64,000 nt of DNA from positions 9,611 to 73,610 of the forward strand of contig JAEXZY010000039.1 of assembly GCA_023404955.1 (NCBI GenBank), written 5' to 3'. This DNA is from Actinomycetes bacterium. GTDB taxonomy: Bacteria; Actinomycetota; Actinomycetes; Mycobacteriales; Mycobacteriaceae. The notes under the pieces are model-generated. The model was not told the origin of the DNA, made no database searches, and was given only the letters and a program-made list of their open reading frames with translations. Both the position numbers and the translations under genes were made by a program. This document shows, piece by piece, positions 42,284-52,400 of the stretch. Within the stretch, counting starts at the first letter, position 1. Each line of letters starts with the position of its first letter.

Positions 42284-43099
42284 ATGAGCCGCTTCTCACT
42301 TCTCGGGGCGCTGCGGGTCGCTTTGTTGTGGGCGGCAGGCATCACGGTCGCGTTCCCCATCCTATGGATCGCGCTGGCCAGTGTGAAAACCCCTGCGCAA
42401 CTCGATGATCCGTTCCTGGTGAACTTCACCCCCACGCTAGCGAGCTGGCGCAACGTGCTGGCCTCGGACATCCTCGGCGCGGCGGGACGCAGCGCACTGG
42501 TCGCACTGGTGACCGTCGGGATCAGTGTCGTCGTCGGCAGCATGGGGGCCTACGCCATCGCCCGGTTCCGCGCGGGCGGCACACTGACCCGGTTCGGGAT
42601 GCTCGCCGCACAGGTGCTGCCGCCGGCGGTGCTGGTGTTCCCGTTCCTGACGATGGCCTACGCGCTGCGGCTGACCGACACGCTGGTCCCGGTGATCTTC
42701 GCGCACCTCAGTTTCGTTCTGCCCGTCGTCACCTGGTTTCTGATCGGATTCTTCGAGGCGGTGCCGCGCTCCCTGGAGGAGCAGGCACAGGTCGACGGCT
42801 TCACCCGCTTCGCCGCATTCCGGTTGGTGGTGCTGCCCCAGGTGCTGCCCGGCATCGGCGCCTCGGCGATCTTCGGGTTCACCCTGTCGTGGAACGACCT
42901 GTTCTACGGCCTGATACTGGCGCCGGGCAAGGCGGCGATCCTGCCGGTGGCGATCGCCGGATTCAACACGTTCCGCGGAGTTCAGATCGGCTCGATGAGC
43001 GCGGCGATCCTGATCGCGGTCATTCCCGTCGTCGTGGCGAGCTTCTTCATCCAGCGCAGGTTGGTGCAGGGCATCAGCGGCGGCGCGGTGAAGTTCTAG
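42284..43099 (+). CDS. ABC transporter permease 2 (carbohydrate type)
   Basis: A 271-residue permease of the MalG/UgpE type with six predicted helices. EAA motif: EEQAQVDGFTRFAAFRLVVLPQVLPG. It forms the heterodimeric channel with permease 1. ATG at 42284; the C-terminus (GGAVKF) is typical of MalG-like proteins. Ten bases separate it from the ATPase gene. Confidence 0.94.
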   Translation: MSRFSLLGALRVALLWAAGITVAFPILWIALASVKTPAQLDDPFLVNFTPTLASWRNVLASDILGAAGRSALVALVTVGISVVVGSMGAYAIARFRAGGTLTRFGMLAAQVLPPAVLVFPFLTMAYALRLTDTLVPVIFAHLSFVLPVVTWFLIGFFEAVPRSLEEQAQVDGFTRFAAFRLVVLPQVLPGIGASAIFGFTLSWNDLFYGLILAPGKAAILPVAIAGFNTFRGVQIGSMSAAILIAVIPVVVASFFIQRRLVQGISGGAVKF

Positions 43100-43109
43100 G
43101 AAGGCATTC

Positions 43110-44171
<1,062 letters not shown>

Positions 44172-44195
44172 AACACGAGAGGAACACAACACCTG

Positions 44196-44966
44196 ATGAG
44201 CAGAACCGTCGTGGTGACCGGCGCCGGCTCCGGCATCGGCCGCGCGATCGCCCGTGAACTCGCCCAACGAGATTGGCGGGTGATCGTCACCGATCTCGAC
44301 GCCGACGCCGCCGCCGAGGTGGCCGGCGCGCTGCCCCACGCTGAGGCCGGACACGAGTCGGCCACGCTCGACGTCACCGACGCCGCCGCGGCGGCCGCGC
44401 TGGCCGCCGACGTCGCTGGGCGCCTCGGCCTGAACGCCTGGGTGAGCAACGCCGGCATCTCGTTCATGCACCGCTTCCTGGACGCACCCGTCGAGCGCTA
44501 CGAGCAGACGATGGCGGTGAACCTCAAGGGTGTGTTCGTCTGCGGCCAGGCCGCGGCCCGGGAGATGGTGCGAGCCGGTGTGGCAGGCGCGATCGTCAAC
44601 ACCGCATCCATGGCGGGTAAGCAGGGCCGCGTGCCGTTCCTGTCGGACTATGTCGCCTCGAAGTTCGGCGTCGTCGGTCTCACCCAGGCAATGGCGTACG
44701 AGCTCGGCGAGCACGGCATCACCGTCAATTGCGTGTGCCCGGGCTACGTCGAAACGCCCATGCAGTCACGCGAATTGGAGTGGGAGGCGCAGCTGCGCGG
44801 CACCACACCTGACGGCGTGCGCGACATGATGCTCGCCGACACACCGCTGGGCAGACTCGAGCAACCCGAGGACGTCGCGCGCGCGGTCGCGTTCCTGCTC
44901 TCCGAGGACGCCCGGTTCATCACCGGAGAGGCGCTGGCTGTCAACGGCGGCGCCTACATGGACTGA
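44196..44966 (+). CDS. Short-chain dehydrogenase/reductase (polyol dehydrogenase-like)
   Basis: A 256-residue classical SDR. The nucleotide-binding motif is TGAGSGIGRA and Asp in VTDLDADAAAEV favours NAD. NAG in VSNAGISF, Ser in NTASMAGKQG and the YVASK catalytic motif (Tyr, Lys) follow. It resembles sorbitol/ribitol-type dehydrogenases. In this operon it probably oxidises an imported polyol before or after phosphorylation. ATG at 44196, 24 bases after the ATPase stop. Confidence 0.92.
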   Translation: MSRTVVVTGAGSGIGRAIARELAQRDWRVIVTDLDADAAAEVAGALPHAEAGHESATLDVTDAAAAAALAADVAGRLGLNAWVSNAGISFMHRFLDAPVERYEQTMAVNLKGVFVCGQAAAREMVRAGVAGAIVNTASMAGKQGRVPFLSDYVASKFGVVGLTQAMAYELGEHGITVNCVCPGYVETPMQSRELEWEAQLRGTTPDGVRDMMLADTPLGRLEQPEDVARAVAFLLSEDARFITGEALAVNGGAYMD

Positions 44967-45010
44967 GACCCCTACTCCCTCAGCTGTTCTCCAACAGAAA
45001 GGCACTTTTC

Positions 45011-45832
45011 GTGACCACCACCTGGCTCGACGAGGTTTTCGGCGTCCGCAAGCCCGTCATCGCCATGCTGCACCTGTCCGCACTGCCCGGGGATCCCGGC
45101 TACGACTCAGCCGGCGGCATCGCCGCGGTGCTCGAGCGGGCCCGCACCGAACTCGACGCGCTGCAGGGCGGTGGTGTTGACGGGATCATGATCAGCAACG
45201 AGTTCAGCCTGCCGTATTTGACCAAGACCGAGCCGATCACCGCGATCACGATGGCACGCATCATCGGGGAACTGCTGCCCGACATCAGCGTGCCCTACGG
45301 GGTGAACGTGCTGTGGGACGGTCGCGCGTCGATCGACCTCGCGGTCGCCACCGGGGCGTCGTTCGTGCGGGAGATCTTCACCGGCGTCTACGCCAGCGAC
45401 TTCGGCCTGTGGGACACCAATGTGGGTGAGGTGGCCCGCCACCGCGCCCGCGTCGGTGGCGCCGGGGTGAAGCTGCTGTTCAACATCGTCCCGGAATCCG
45501 CGCAATACCTGGCCGACCGGGATCTGGCCGCGATCACCCGCACCACGGTGTTCGCCACGCTGCCCGACGCGATCTGCGTGTCGGGCGCCACCGCCGGCTC
45601 CCCGACCGACACCGAGGCGCTCAAGGTGGTCAAGGACGCCGCCGGCGCCGTGCCGGTGTTCGTCAACACCGGAGTGCGCGCCAACAACGTAGCGAGCCAG
45701 CTAGCCGTCGCCGACGGCGCGGTGGTGGGCACCTACTTCAAGAAGGACGGCGTGTTCGAGAACCCGGCCGAGAAGGCGCGGGTGGAGGAACTGATGACGG
45801 CGGCCAGGGAGTTCCGGCAGGCCCAGCAGTGA
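45011..45832 (+). CDS. BtpA/SgcQ family TIM-barrel protein
   Basis: A 273-residue protein of the BtpA family (PF03437 type). Segments include VIAMLHLSALPGDPGYDSAGG, VDGIMISNEFSLPYLTKTEP, VPYGVNVLWDG and ICVSGATAGSPTDTEALK. BtpA was first linked to photosystem I assembly. SgcQ homologues occur in sugar operons, where an aldolase- or epimerase-like role is plausible. Here the carbohydrate context favours the latter, unproven. GTG at 45011; the stop overlaps the cupin gene start. Confidence 0.88.
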   Translation: MTTTWLDEVFGVRKPVIAMLHLSALPGDPGYDSAGGIAAVLERARTELDALQGGGVDGIMISNEFSLPYLTKTEPITAITMARIIGELLPDISVPYGVNVLWDGRASIDLAVATGASFVREIFTGVYASDFGLWDTNVGEVARHRARVGGAGVKLLFNIVPESAQYLADRDLAAITRTTVFATLPDAICVSGATAGSPTDTEALKVVKDAAGAVPVFVNTGVRANNVASQLAVADGAVVGTYFKKDGVFENPAEKARVEELMTAAREFRQAQQ

Positions 45833-46173
45833 CGGCACTCCAACCCAACGGGGCGCTGCGGGCGGCGCACGTGCCGGTCGAGCTCGCCGATGTGCCTGCC
45901 GACCAGAGCGTGGCAGGACGGCCGCAGACCGGCAGCGTCGAGCTGGGCACCCTCGGCGAAGTCGAGGTCGGCATCTGGGAGATGACCGAGGGCACGATGA
46001 CCGATGTCGAGAGCGACGAGATCTTCGTCGTGCTCTCCGGCCGCGCCACGGTCGAATTCGCCGATGGCACACCGCCGTTGACGCTCGTTGCCGGCGACGT
46101 GGTGCGGCTGGCCGATGGCGCGGAGACGACCTGGACCGTGAGCGAGCGGCTGCGCAAGATCTACCTCACCTGA
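45829..46173 (+). CDS. Cupin-domain protein (DUF861-like)
   Basis: A 114-residue single-cupin protein. The core pattern includes GIWEMTEGTMTDVESDEIFVVLSGRATVEF and LVAGDVVRLADGAETTWTV, ending RKIYLT, as in (S)-ureidoglycine aminohydrolase-like small cupins. Few His are present at the metal site, so a binding or isomerase role is as likely as metal catalysis. GTG at 45829 overlaps the BtpA stop. Last gene of the DeoR-controlled operon; its end overlaps the convergent HxlR gene by eight bases. Confidence 0.82.
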   Translation: MTALQPNGALRAAHVPVELADVPADQSVAGRPQTGSVELGTLGEVEVGIWEMTEGTMTDVESDEIFVVLSGRATVEFADGTPPLTLVAGDVVRLADGAETTWTVSERLRKIYLT

Positions 46174-46627
46174 GCGCGACGCTCAGCTCCTCGGGGGGCA
46201 CCACGTGCCCCTTCTCGCAGACGATCTCGACGCCGGCCTGCGCACCGCACCCGAGGTGCCGCAGGCGCAGCGCCGAGTCGCCCAGGTGCTTGCGGCCCCA
46301 CTCGAACATCGCCCACACCACCGGCATGAACTCCGTCCCGGCCTCGGTGAGCACGTACTCGTCGCGGACCCGCTGACCCGGTTCGCGATACGGCCGTTTC
46401 TCCAATAGGCCCGCGTCGACCAGTTCGGAGAGCCGCGCGGAGGTGGCCGCCTTGGTGATGCCGACGCGGCGGGCGAAGTCGTCGAAGCGCGTGGTGCCGT
46501 AGAACGCCTCGCGCATGATCAGCATCGCCGACTTGGTGCCGACCAGTCCCATCGTCTTCTCGATCGGGCACTTGCCGATCGCCGACCACGAGTCACGGTC
46601 GGCCAACGGCCCTCGCAGCACTGTCAT
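46166..46627 (-). CDS. HxlR-family transcriptional regulator
   Basis: A 153-residue winged-helix regulator. The family signature is GKCPIEKTMGLVGTKSAMLIM followed by FDDFARRVGITKAATSARLSELVDAGLL; the N-terminal Cys is typical of HxlR redox or electrophile sensors. A C-terminal extension (RHLGCGAQAGVEIVCEKGH) carries two more Cys. ATG at 46627 has a GGGGAG site; GTG at 46636 is also in frame. It is divergent from the thiolase gene, with a 26-bp palindrome between them. Confidence 0.92.
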   Translation of the reverse strand: MTVLRGPLADRDSWSAIGKCPIEKTMGLVGTKSAMLIMREAFYGTTRFDDFARRVGITKAATSARLSELVDAGLLEKRPYREPGQRVRDEYVLTEAGTEFMPVVWAMFEWGRKHLGDSALRLRHLGCGAQAGVEIVCEKGHVVPPEELSVALR

Positions 46628-46675
46628 GCAGATCACTCCCCTGCTGGGTTGTTGTCGGTGAACTCAGCTGTTACA

Positions 46676-46701
46676 TCTGAGTATAGAGAGCAGTACTCAG
46701 A
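46676..46701. promoter_or_regulatory. Candidate HxlR operator between HxlR and thiolase genes
   Basis: A perfect 8-bp inverted repeat, TCTGAGTA and TACTCAGA, separated by ten bases. It lies midway in the 94-base divergent promoter region. A dimeric regulator bound here could control both the HxlR gene and the thiolase gene. Confidence 0.6.
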
Positions 46702-46721
46702 GTCGAGTCTCAGGAGGACCC

Positions 46722-47906
46722 ATGGCCGAATACTCCGACCGCGACGCCGTCATCGTCGGCGCGGTACGAACCCCCGTCGGCAAGGGTAAGGCCAGCGGCG
46801 CGCTGCACGACGTGCTGCCCGCCGACCTACTCGCCCACAGCCTGCGCGAGCTCGTCACCCGCACCGGGATCGACCCGGTCGAGGTCGACGACGTTATCGC
46901 CGGTGCGGTCACCCAGGCCGGTGACCAGGCACTGAACATCGCGCGGAACGCGCTGCTGGGTGCCGGATTCCCGGAGTCCGTCCCGGGGACCACGGTCGAT
47001 CGCCAGTGCGGCAGCAGCCAGCAGGCGATCAGCTTCGCCGCCCAGGGCGTGCTCGCCGGTGCCTACGACATCGTGATCGCCGCGGGCGTCGAATCGATGA
47101 GCCGGGTGCCCATGGGCGCGGCCGTCCTGCCGGGCAGCAGCCCCTTCGGCGACGGCGTGGCCGAGCGCTATCCCGACGGTCTGGTGGCCCAGGGCATCAG
47201 CGCCGAGTTGATCGCGGCGAAGTGGAACCTGTCGCGCACCGAACTCGACGAGTTCTCCGCCGAGAGCCATCAGAAGGCGGCCCGCGCCGCCAAGGACGGA
47301 CTGTTCGACGCCGAACTCGCGCCGATCGCGGGGTTGACCCACGACGAGATCATCCGGCCCGACACCACGGTCGAGACGCTGGCCGGATTGCGGCCCGCGT
47401 TCTACAACGAGGCGATCGGGGCGCGATTCCCGCAGATCGACTGGCGGATCACCCCCGGCAACAGCTCACCGCTGTCCGACGGCAGCGCCGCGGTGATGGT
47501 CACCAGCGGGGCGGCCGCGCGCCGGCTCGGCCTGACACCGCTGGCCCGCATTCACACGACGGTCGCGGTGGGCTCGGACCCGCTGTACATGCTGACCGGC
47601 GTGATCCCGGCGACCGAGAAGGTGCTGGCACGCTCGGGCCTCTCGCTCGCCGACATCGACCTGTTCGAGGTCAACGAGGCGTTCGCCCCGGTCGTGCTGG
47701 CGTGGGCCCGCGACACCGGCGCCGATCTCGCCCGCACCAACGTCAACGGCGGTGCGATCGCGATCGGGCATCCGCTGGGCGCCAGCGGTGCGCGCATCAT
47801 GACCACACTCGTCAATGCCCTGCAGCAGCGCGGCGGGCGCTACGCCCTGCAGACCATGTGCGAGGGCGGCGGGATGGCCAACGCCACGATCATCGAGCGG
47901 CTCTGA
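46722..47906 (+). CDS. Acetyl-CoA acetyltransferase / thiolase
   Basis: A 394-residue thiolase. The acylated nucleophile Cys96 is in DRQCGSSQQA; GGAIAIGHPLGASGAR supplies the catalytic His and MCEGGGMANA the second Cys. The length and motifs fit fadA-like acyl-CoA thiolases of steroid or fatty-acid degradation. ATG at 46722 has AGGAGG upstream. The gene is divergent from HxlR and probably regulated by it; the DUF302 gene follows after one base. Confidence 0.94.
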   Translation: MAEYSDRDAVIVGAVRTPVGKGKASGALHDVLPADLLAHSLRELVTRTGIDPVEVDDVIAGAVTQAGDQALNIARNALLGAGFPESVPGTTVDRQCGSSQQAISFAAQGVLAGAYDIVIAAGVESMSRVPMGAAVLPGSSPFGDGVAERYPDGLVAQGISAELIAAKWNLSRTELDEFSAESHQKAARAAKDGLFDAELAPIAGLTHDEIIRPDTTVETLAGLRPAFYNEAIGARFPQIDWRITPGNSSPLSDGSAAVMVTSGAAARRLGLTPLARIHTTVAVGSDPLYMLTGVIPATEKVLARSGLSLADIDLFEVNEAFAPVVLAWARDTGADLARTNVNGGAIAIGHPLGASGARIMTTLVNALQQRGGRYALQTMCEGGGMANATIIERL

Positions 47907-47907
47907 C

Positions 47908-48396
47908 ATGCCGACCGAGACCCCCTTCAAGGGAGTCCGGGTGCGGTATGACAGCGCCAAGAGTTACGACGACCTGGTGACCGCGCTGCTCGCCGACATC
48001 GGCGAGCAGCCGGTGCCGATCACCGAGATCGGCACCGCCGGCGGGAACTGGCAGGCGTATCGAGACCGCGTCGAACCCTACGTCGGCCCCAGCGGATTCA
48101 TGCTGTTCGCATTGCTCGATCACGGGGCCTGGATCACCAAGGCCGGCATCGAGCGCAAGGTCCTGCGGGTGATCCTCGGCAATCCGTTGATCGCGATCAC
48201 GATGCTGCGACACGATCAGACGGCCGGTCTGTTCGTGCCGGTCGAGATGGTGATCCTCGACGAGGACGGCGGCAGCAGCCTCACCTATGTCCGACCGTCG
48301 TCGCTGATGCTCGTCGAGTCGAACGCGGAACTGCGTGCCGCCGCCGAGGCACTCGACGACAAGCTGGCGGCGCTGGCCGCCAAGGTCACCTCGTGA
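47908..48396 (+). CDS. DUF302-domain protein
   Basis: A 162-residue protein with a DUF302 (TTHA1751-like) domain: SYDDLVTALLADIG, GPSGFMLFALLDHGAWITKAG and AITMLRHDQTAGLFVPVEMVI. The family has an alpha/beta fold of unknown activity, sometimes implicated in heme or nucleotide binding. ATG at 47908 lies one base after the thiolase stop, so the two are surely co-transcribed. The end overlaps the convergent oxidoreductase gene by 11 bases. Confidence 0.85.
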   Translation: MPTETPFKGVRVRYDSAKSYDDLVTALLADIGEQPVPITEIGTAGGNWQAYRDRVEPYVGPSGFMLFALLDHGAWITKAGIERKVLRVILGNPLIAITMLRHDQTAGLFVPVEMVILDEDGGSSLTYVRPSSLMLVESNAELRAAAEALDDKLAALAAKVTS

Positions 48397-48841
48397 GCTC
48401 GAACAGCGGGATGACCCGCGTCGTCTTCGCCTGATATTCGCCGAACTGCGGCGCCTTCTCGACGACGCGGGGGTACAGCGCGTCGCGCTCCTCGCGTGGC
48501 AGCTCCCTGGCCTGCGCATCGTAGGAGTCCTCGCCGATCTCGACGTGAACGGCGGGGTGGGCCCGCAGATTGTGCACCCACGCGGGGGCTTTCGGTGCGC
48601 CGCCCATCGAGCCGGCGATCAGGATCCGGCCGTCGATGTCGAAGTACACCAGCGGGGACAGCCGCGGCTGCCCCGACTTCGCGCCGGTCGTGGTCAGCAG
48701 CACGATCGGCGAACCCTCGAACGGTCCGCCCACCTTGCCGCCGTTGGCGCGGAACTCCTCGACGACCTGCCGGTTCATCTCGTTGAGCGCGTCGGCGTCG
48801 TTGATCAGTTCTTCTGAGTTGAATTCTTCTGCGTCACTCAC
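48386..48841 (-). CDS. Deazaflavin (F420)-dependent nitroreductase-family protein, copy 1
   Basis: A 151-residue split-barrel protein of the Ddn/FDOR-A family, which uses coenzyme F420 for reductions and includes the pretomanid-activating Ddn. Family motifs are EEFRANGGKVGGPFEG, TTTGAKSGQPRLSPLVYF, PKAPAWVHNLRAHPAVHVEIG and the C-terminal RVIPLFELTR. GTG at 48841. It is a tandem paralogue of the next gene, 29 bases away. Confidence 0.92.
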   Translation of the reverse strand: MSDAEEFNSEELINDADALNEMNRQVVEEFRANGGKVGGPFEGSPIVLLTTTGAKSGQPRLSPLVYFDIDGRILIAGSMGGAPKAPAWVHNLRAHPAVHVEIGEDSYDAQARELPREERDALYPRVVEKAPQFGEYQAKTTRVIPLFELTR

Positions 48842-48870
48842 ACCGGGTCACGACCCGCAGGGCCGGCGAT

Positions 48871-49320
48871 CTATTCCCGCGTCAACTCGAACAGCGGAAT
48901 CGTCCGTGTCGTGTTCGCCTGGTAGCCGGCGAACACCTCCGAGTACTCGACGACCTTCTGCCACGTCGCGTCTCGTTCGTCACCGCGCAGTTCGCGGGCC
49001 ACCACGTCGTAGGTGTCGGTGCCGATCTCGATGCGGGCCTGCGGGTTGGCGCGCAGGTTGTGCACCCAGGCCGGATTGTTCGGGGCGCCGGCATACGAGC
49101 CGACGATGATCATCTTTCCGTCGATGGTCAGATACGCCAGCGGGGACAACCGCGGCTGACCCGACTTCGCCCCCACTGTGTGCAGCAACAGCAATGTGGC
49201 GCCCTCGAAGGGCCCGCCGACCGTGCCGCCGTTGGCGCGGAACTCCTCGACGATCGCACGGTTGAAGTCGTCCAGAGCCGCCGTGTCGGAGTACAGCTTC
49301 GTCTTATCGATCTCGCTCAT
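48871..49320 (-). CDS. Deazaflavin (F420)-dependent nitroreductase-family protein, copy 2
   Basis: A 149-residue Ddn/FDOR-A family protein sharing motifs with copy 1: EEFRANGGTVGGPFEG, HTVGAKSGQPRLSPLAYL, NNPAWVHNLRANPQARIEIG and TRTIPLFELTRE. Presumed F420H2-dependent reductase or quinone reductase at the membrane; substrate unknown. ATG at 49320. It is divergent from the AAA/cyclase gene with 83 bases between, and co-transcribed with copy 1. Confidence 0.92.
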   Translation of the reverse strand: MSEIDKTKLYSDTAALDDFNRAIVEEFRANGGTVGGPFEGATLLLLHTVGAKSGQPRLSPLAYLTIDGKMIIVGSYAGAPNNPAWVHNLRANPQARIEIGTDTYDVVARELRGDERDATWQKVVEYSEVFAGYQANTTRTIPLFELTRE

Positions 49321-49369
49321 GCGCGCACCTTATCCGGCTGCGCTACAGCGGCTGGGTCAATAACATGAG

Positions 49370-49381
49370 GCAACCGGTTGC
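49370..49381. promoter_or_regulatory. Palindrome in the promoter of the AAA/cyclase gene
   Basis: GCAACCGGTTGC, a perfect 12-bp palindrome. A TANNNT-type -10 box (TAACAT) lies at 49361-49366, so the palindrome would cover the transcription start of the rightward gene and could be a repressor site. It is in a divergent region and could also act on the leftward oxidoreductase genes. Confidence 0.4.
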
Positions 49382-49403
49382 GTAGACAGGAAGACACGGC
49401 ACT

Positions 49404-52400
49404 TTGACCGTTCCGTTGCTCGACATCGACGGTCGCGTTGTCGGCAGGCGACGCGAGCTCAGCGAGCTGCGCGCCGCCGTCGAGGGTGCCGAGAGACGCG
49501 GCGGGGCGTGCGTGCTGCTGCGGGGAGCGCCCGGTGTCGGCAAGTCGACCGTGCTGCGGGCCTTCGGCGACGAAGTCGCCTCGCGTGACTGCGTATTCGC
49601 CTACGGCCGGTGCCGGGAGGGTGCGGCGGCTCCCTACAGCGCACTCGGCGAGGCCCTGAAAGCGCTGGCAGAAAACATGGAGGCGATGCCGGCGGCCGAG
49701 CGGGACCGGTGGCGGGACAGCCTCACGCAGGCGTCGGCGTCGTTGCCCGGAGTCCTCGCCGAGCTCGTTCCCGGCCTGACCGCTTCGCTCGGACCGGCAA
49801 CACCGGTGCCCGACGTCGACGCGGCCGACGCCCGCCATCGCCTGCACCGCGCCGCCATCCAGCTGGTGTCGGTGACGGCGCGATACCGCACCGTGGTGGT
49901 GGCTGTCGACGACCTGCAGTGGGCCGATCGAGATTCGCTGCTCTTGCTCACGGAGTTGCTCGCCGTCGCGCCGCGCAACGTGCTCGTCGTCGGCGCCCAC
50001 CGCACCGCCGAATTCGACGCAGAGGCGGGCTTCGCGTCGGCCGCGATCGTGGACCTGTCGCTGATGAGCGTCGTCGAGACAGAGGAACTGCTGGCCGCCG
50101 TGGCCGGCGAGGGTGCAGAACTCGCGGTCGTCGCCGCCGAGTTCCACCATCGAACCGGAGGCAACCCGCTGCAGATTCGCCAGCTCCTGCACCGCGCGCA
50201 ACACGACGGGGCCCTGATCCCGCTCGAGGACGGTCGAAGGCCGGGGTGGGACCTGCGCGTGCTGGCGTCGATCGAAGTGTCGGCGACAGAAGCCGAATTC
50301 TTGGGCAACCATCTGCGGCTGCTCCGTCCGACGGACAGGACCGTTCTCGGCGCCCTGGCGTTCATCGGCGGCGAGTTCGATCTCGCCGATGCGATCGCCG
50401 CCGCCGGGCAGCCCGCCGAGGTGGTGACGCGTGCGCTGTGGTCGAGCATGGAACTGCGGATGATCGAGGCGCTCGACGGGCATGGTCGCCGGATCGCCAA
50501 CGCACTGCGCCGCGATGCCCGGTACCGCTTCTGCCACGATCGGGTGGCGGAAGCCGCCCGCGCCGGAATGTCGGAAGACGACCGGCGTGCGGCGCACCTG
50601 CGTCTCGGCCGCCGACTGACCGGTCTCGGCGACGCACGGTTGTTCGAGGCCGCCCGCCATCTCGGCATCGGGGGGCTGAGCCTGCGCGAGAACGACGAGG
50701 AGCGCCTGACGTTCGCCGACGTCCTGCACCGCGCCGCGGCGCGAGCCCGCGCCCAGGCTTCGTTCCCCCTTGCGCTCACCTACTGCCGAGCCGGCCTGGA
50801 GCTACTCGGCGCCGATTGCTGGGCCGCACACTCGGCCATCACGCGCGAGCTTCACCTCAGTGCCGCCGATGCGGCGCTACTGGTGGGTGACTACGCGGCG
50901 CTGCACGCGCTGCTCGACGAGGCCGCCCCGCATCTGCCCGAGGCGGCCGATCAGCTGCGGCTGGCCTATCTGAGGGTCAAGAGCCTCTTCGCGATGGACC
51001 GTCCGCAGGAGGCGATGGACGCCGGACTGCACGCGCTGTCCGAATTCGGTGAGCCCATACCCACGGACGCCGGAAAGCCCCGAATGGCCAACGCGGTACT
51101 ACGTATGCGGTGGGCGATGAGCCGCTGGAGCAACGCGAAGCTGTTGGCCCTGCCCCGGTGTGACGACCCCCTGGTGGTGGAGAAACAGCGCATGGCGGTC
51201 ACCCTCTGCCACGAGTCCTACAACGTGCGGCCCAACCTCTTCCCGCTGCTGGTCCGAAAGCAGTTGCAGCTCATGCTCACTCATGGTCACACCAGGTCTT
51301 CTCCGCGAGTACTGGCCAATTACGCTCTGCTGCTGGTGATCTTGGGCGACACCGTCGGTGCGCAACGATTCGGCGAAGCCGGCATGGCGCTCGCCGAGCG
51401 ACCGCAGTATCGAGCCGCCGGTCCGGAGACGACCTTCTACTACTACTGCTTCGTTCGGCACTGGCGGCATCCGGTGCGTAGCGGATTGGGGACTTTGCGC
51501 GAGGCCGTCGCGGCAGCTCTCGATCAGGGCGACCAGGAAATGGCCGGATACCTCGCCGCAACCCTGCTCTCGCAAGCGTTCTGGGCGGGCACGCCGTTGG
51601 CCGACATCGACATGCTGGCCCGTTCGCTGATTCCCGACGTGCGTTCGCTGACGGTGCCCAACAGACTTCTGCAGGCGATGCAGCAGATGGCCCTCAACCT
51701 GATGGGCCGCTGCGATGACGTCTTGTTGCTCGCCGGTGAGAGTGGCTACGACGAACGCGAGGTGTTGCCCGCGGCCGAGCGCGAGGGTGAGCAGGTGATC
51801 CTCAACAATGCGGCGATCAACCGCCAAGGCCTGCACTTCTGGTCCGGCGACCACGCCGGCGCCGTCGAGGCGACCGAAGAAATCATCGCGCACCCCGAGG
51901 GAATGGTCGGCTCGATCATCGCCCCGCTCGTGCACATGATCGGCGCCCTGAGCATGATGGCCGAGAACCCGCGGGGTCGGACCACCGCACACTTCGTGCG
52001 CCAGACCCTGGCGATGTACCGCAAGGCGGCCGACGGAGCGCCGGAGAACCACGCTGCGGCACACGCTCTGGTCGAGGGGGCGTGGGCACGCGCACGCGGC
52101 AAGTACGAAGCCGCCGAGCGCCATCTGCATCGTGCCATCCAGCTTGCCCAGGACCACAACCTCCCGATGATCAGCGCACGCGCTCATGAGGAAGCGGCCG
52201 ATGTGTATGCCGAGACGGGCCGTACGACATTCCGGGACCACATGCTGCACTCGGCCTACCAGACGTGGGAAGGCCTCGGGCTCACGGTGCGGACGGATTG
52301 GCTCGCTCGAAAGCACCCGTGGCTGTTGGGCCGCGAATTGCTGCAATCGACGACAGCCGGCGTCGACCCGGTTGTCGCACATCAGCTTCTGAGGGCTTTG

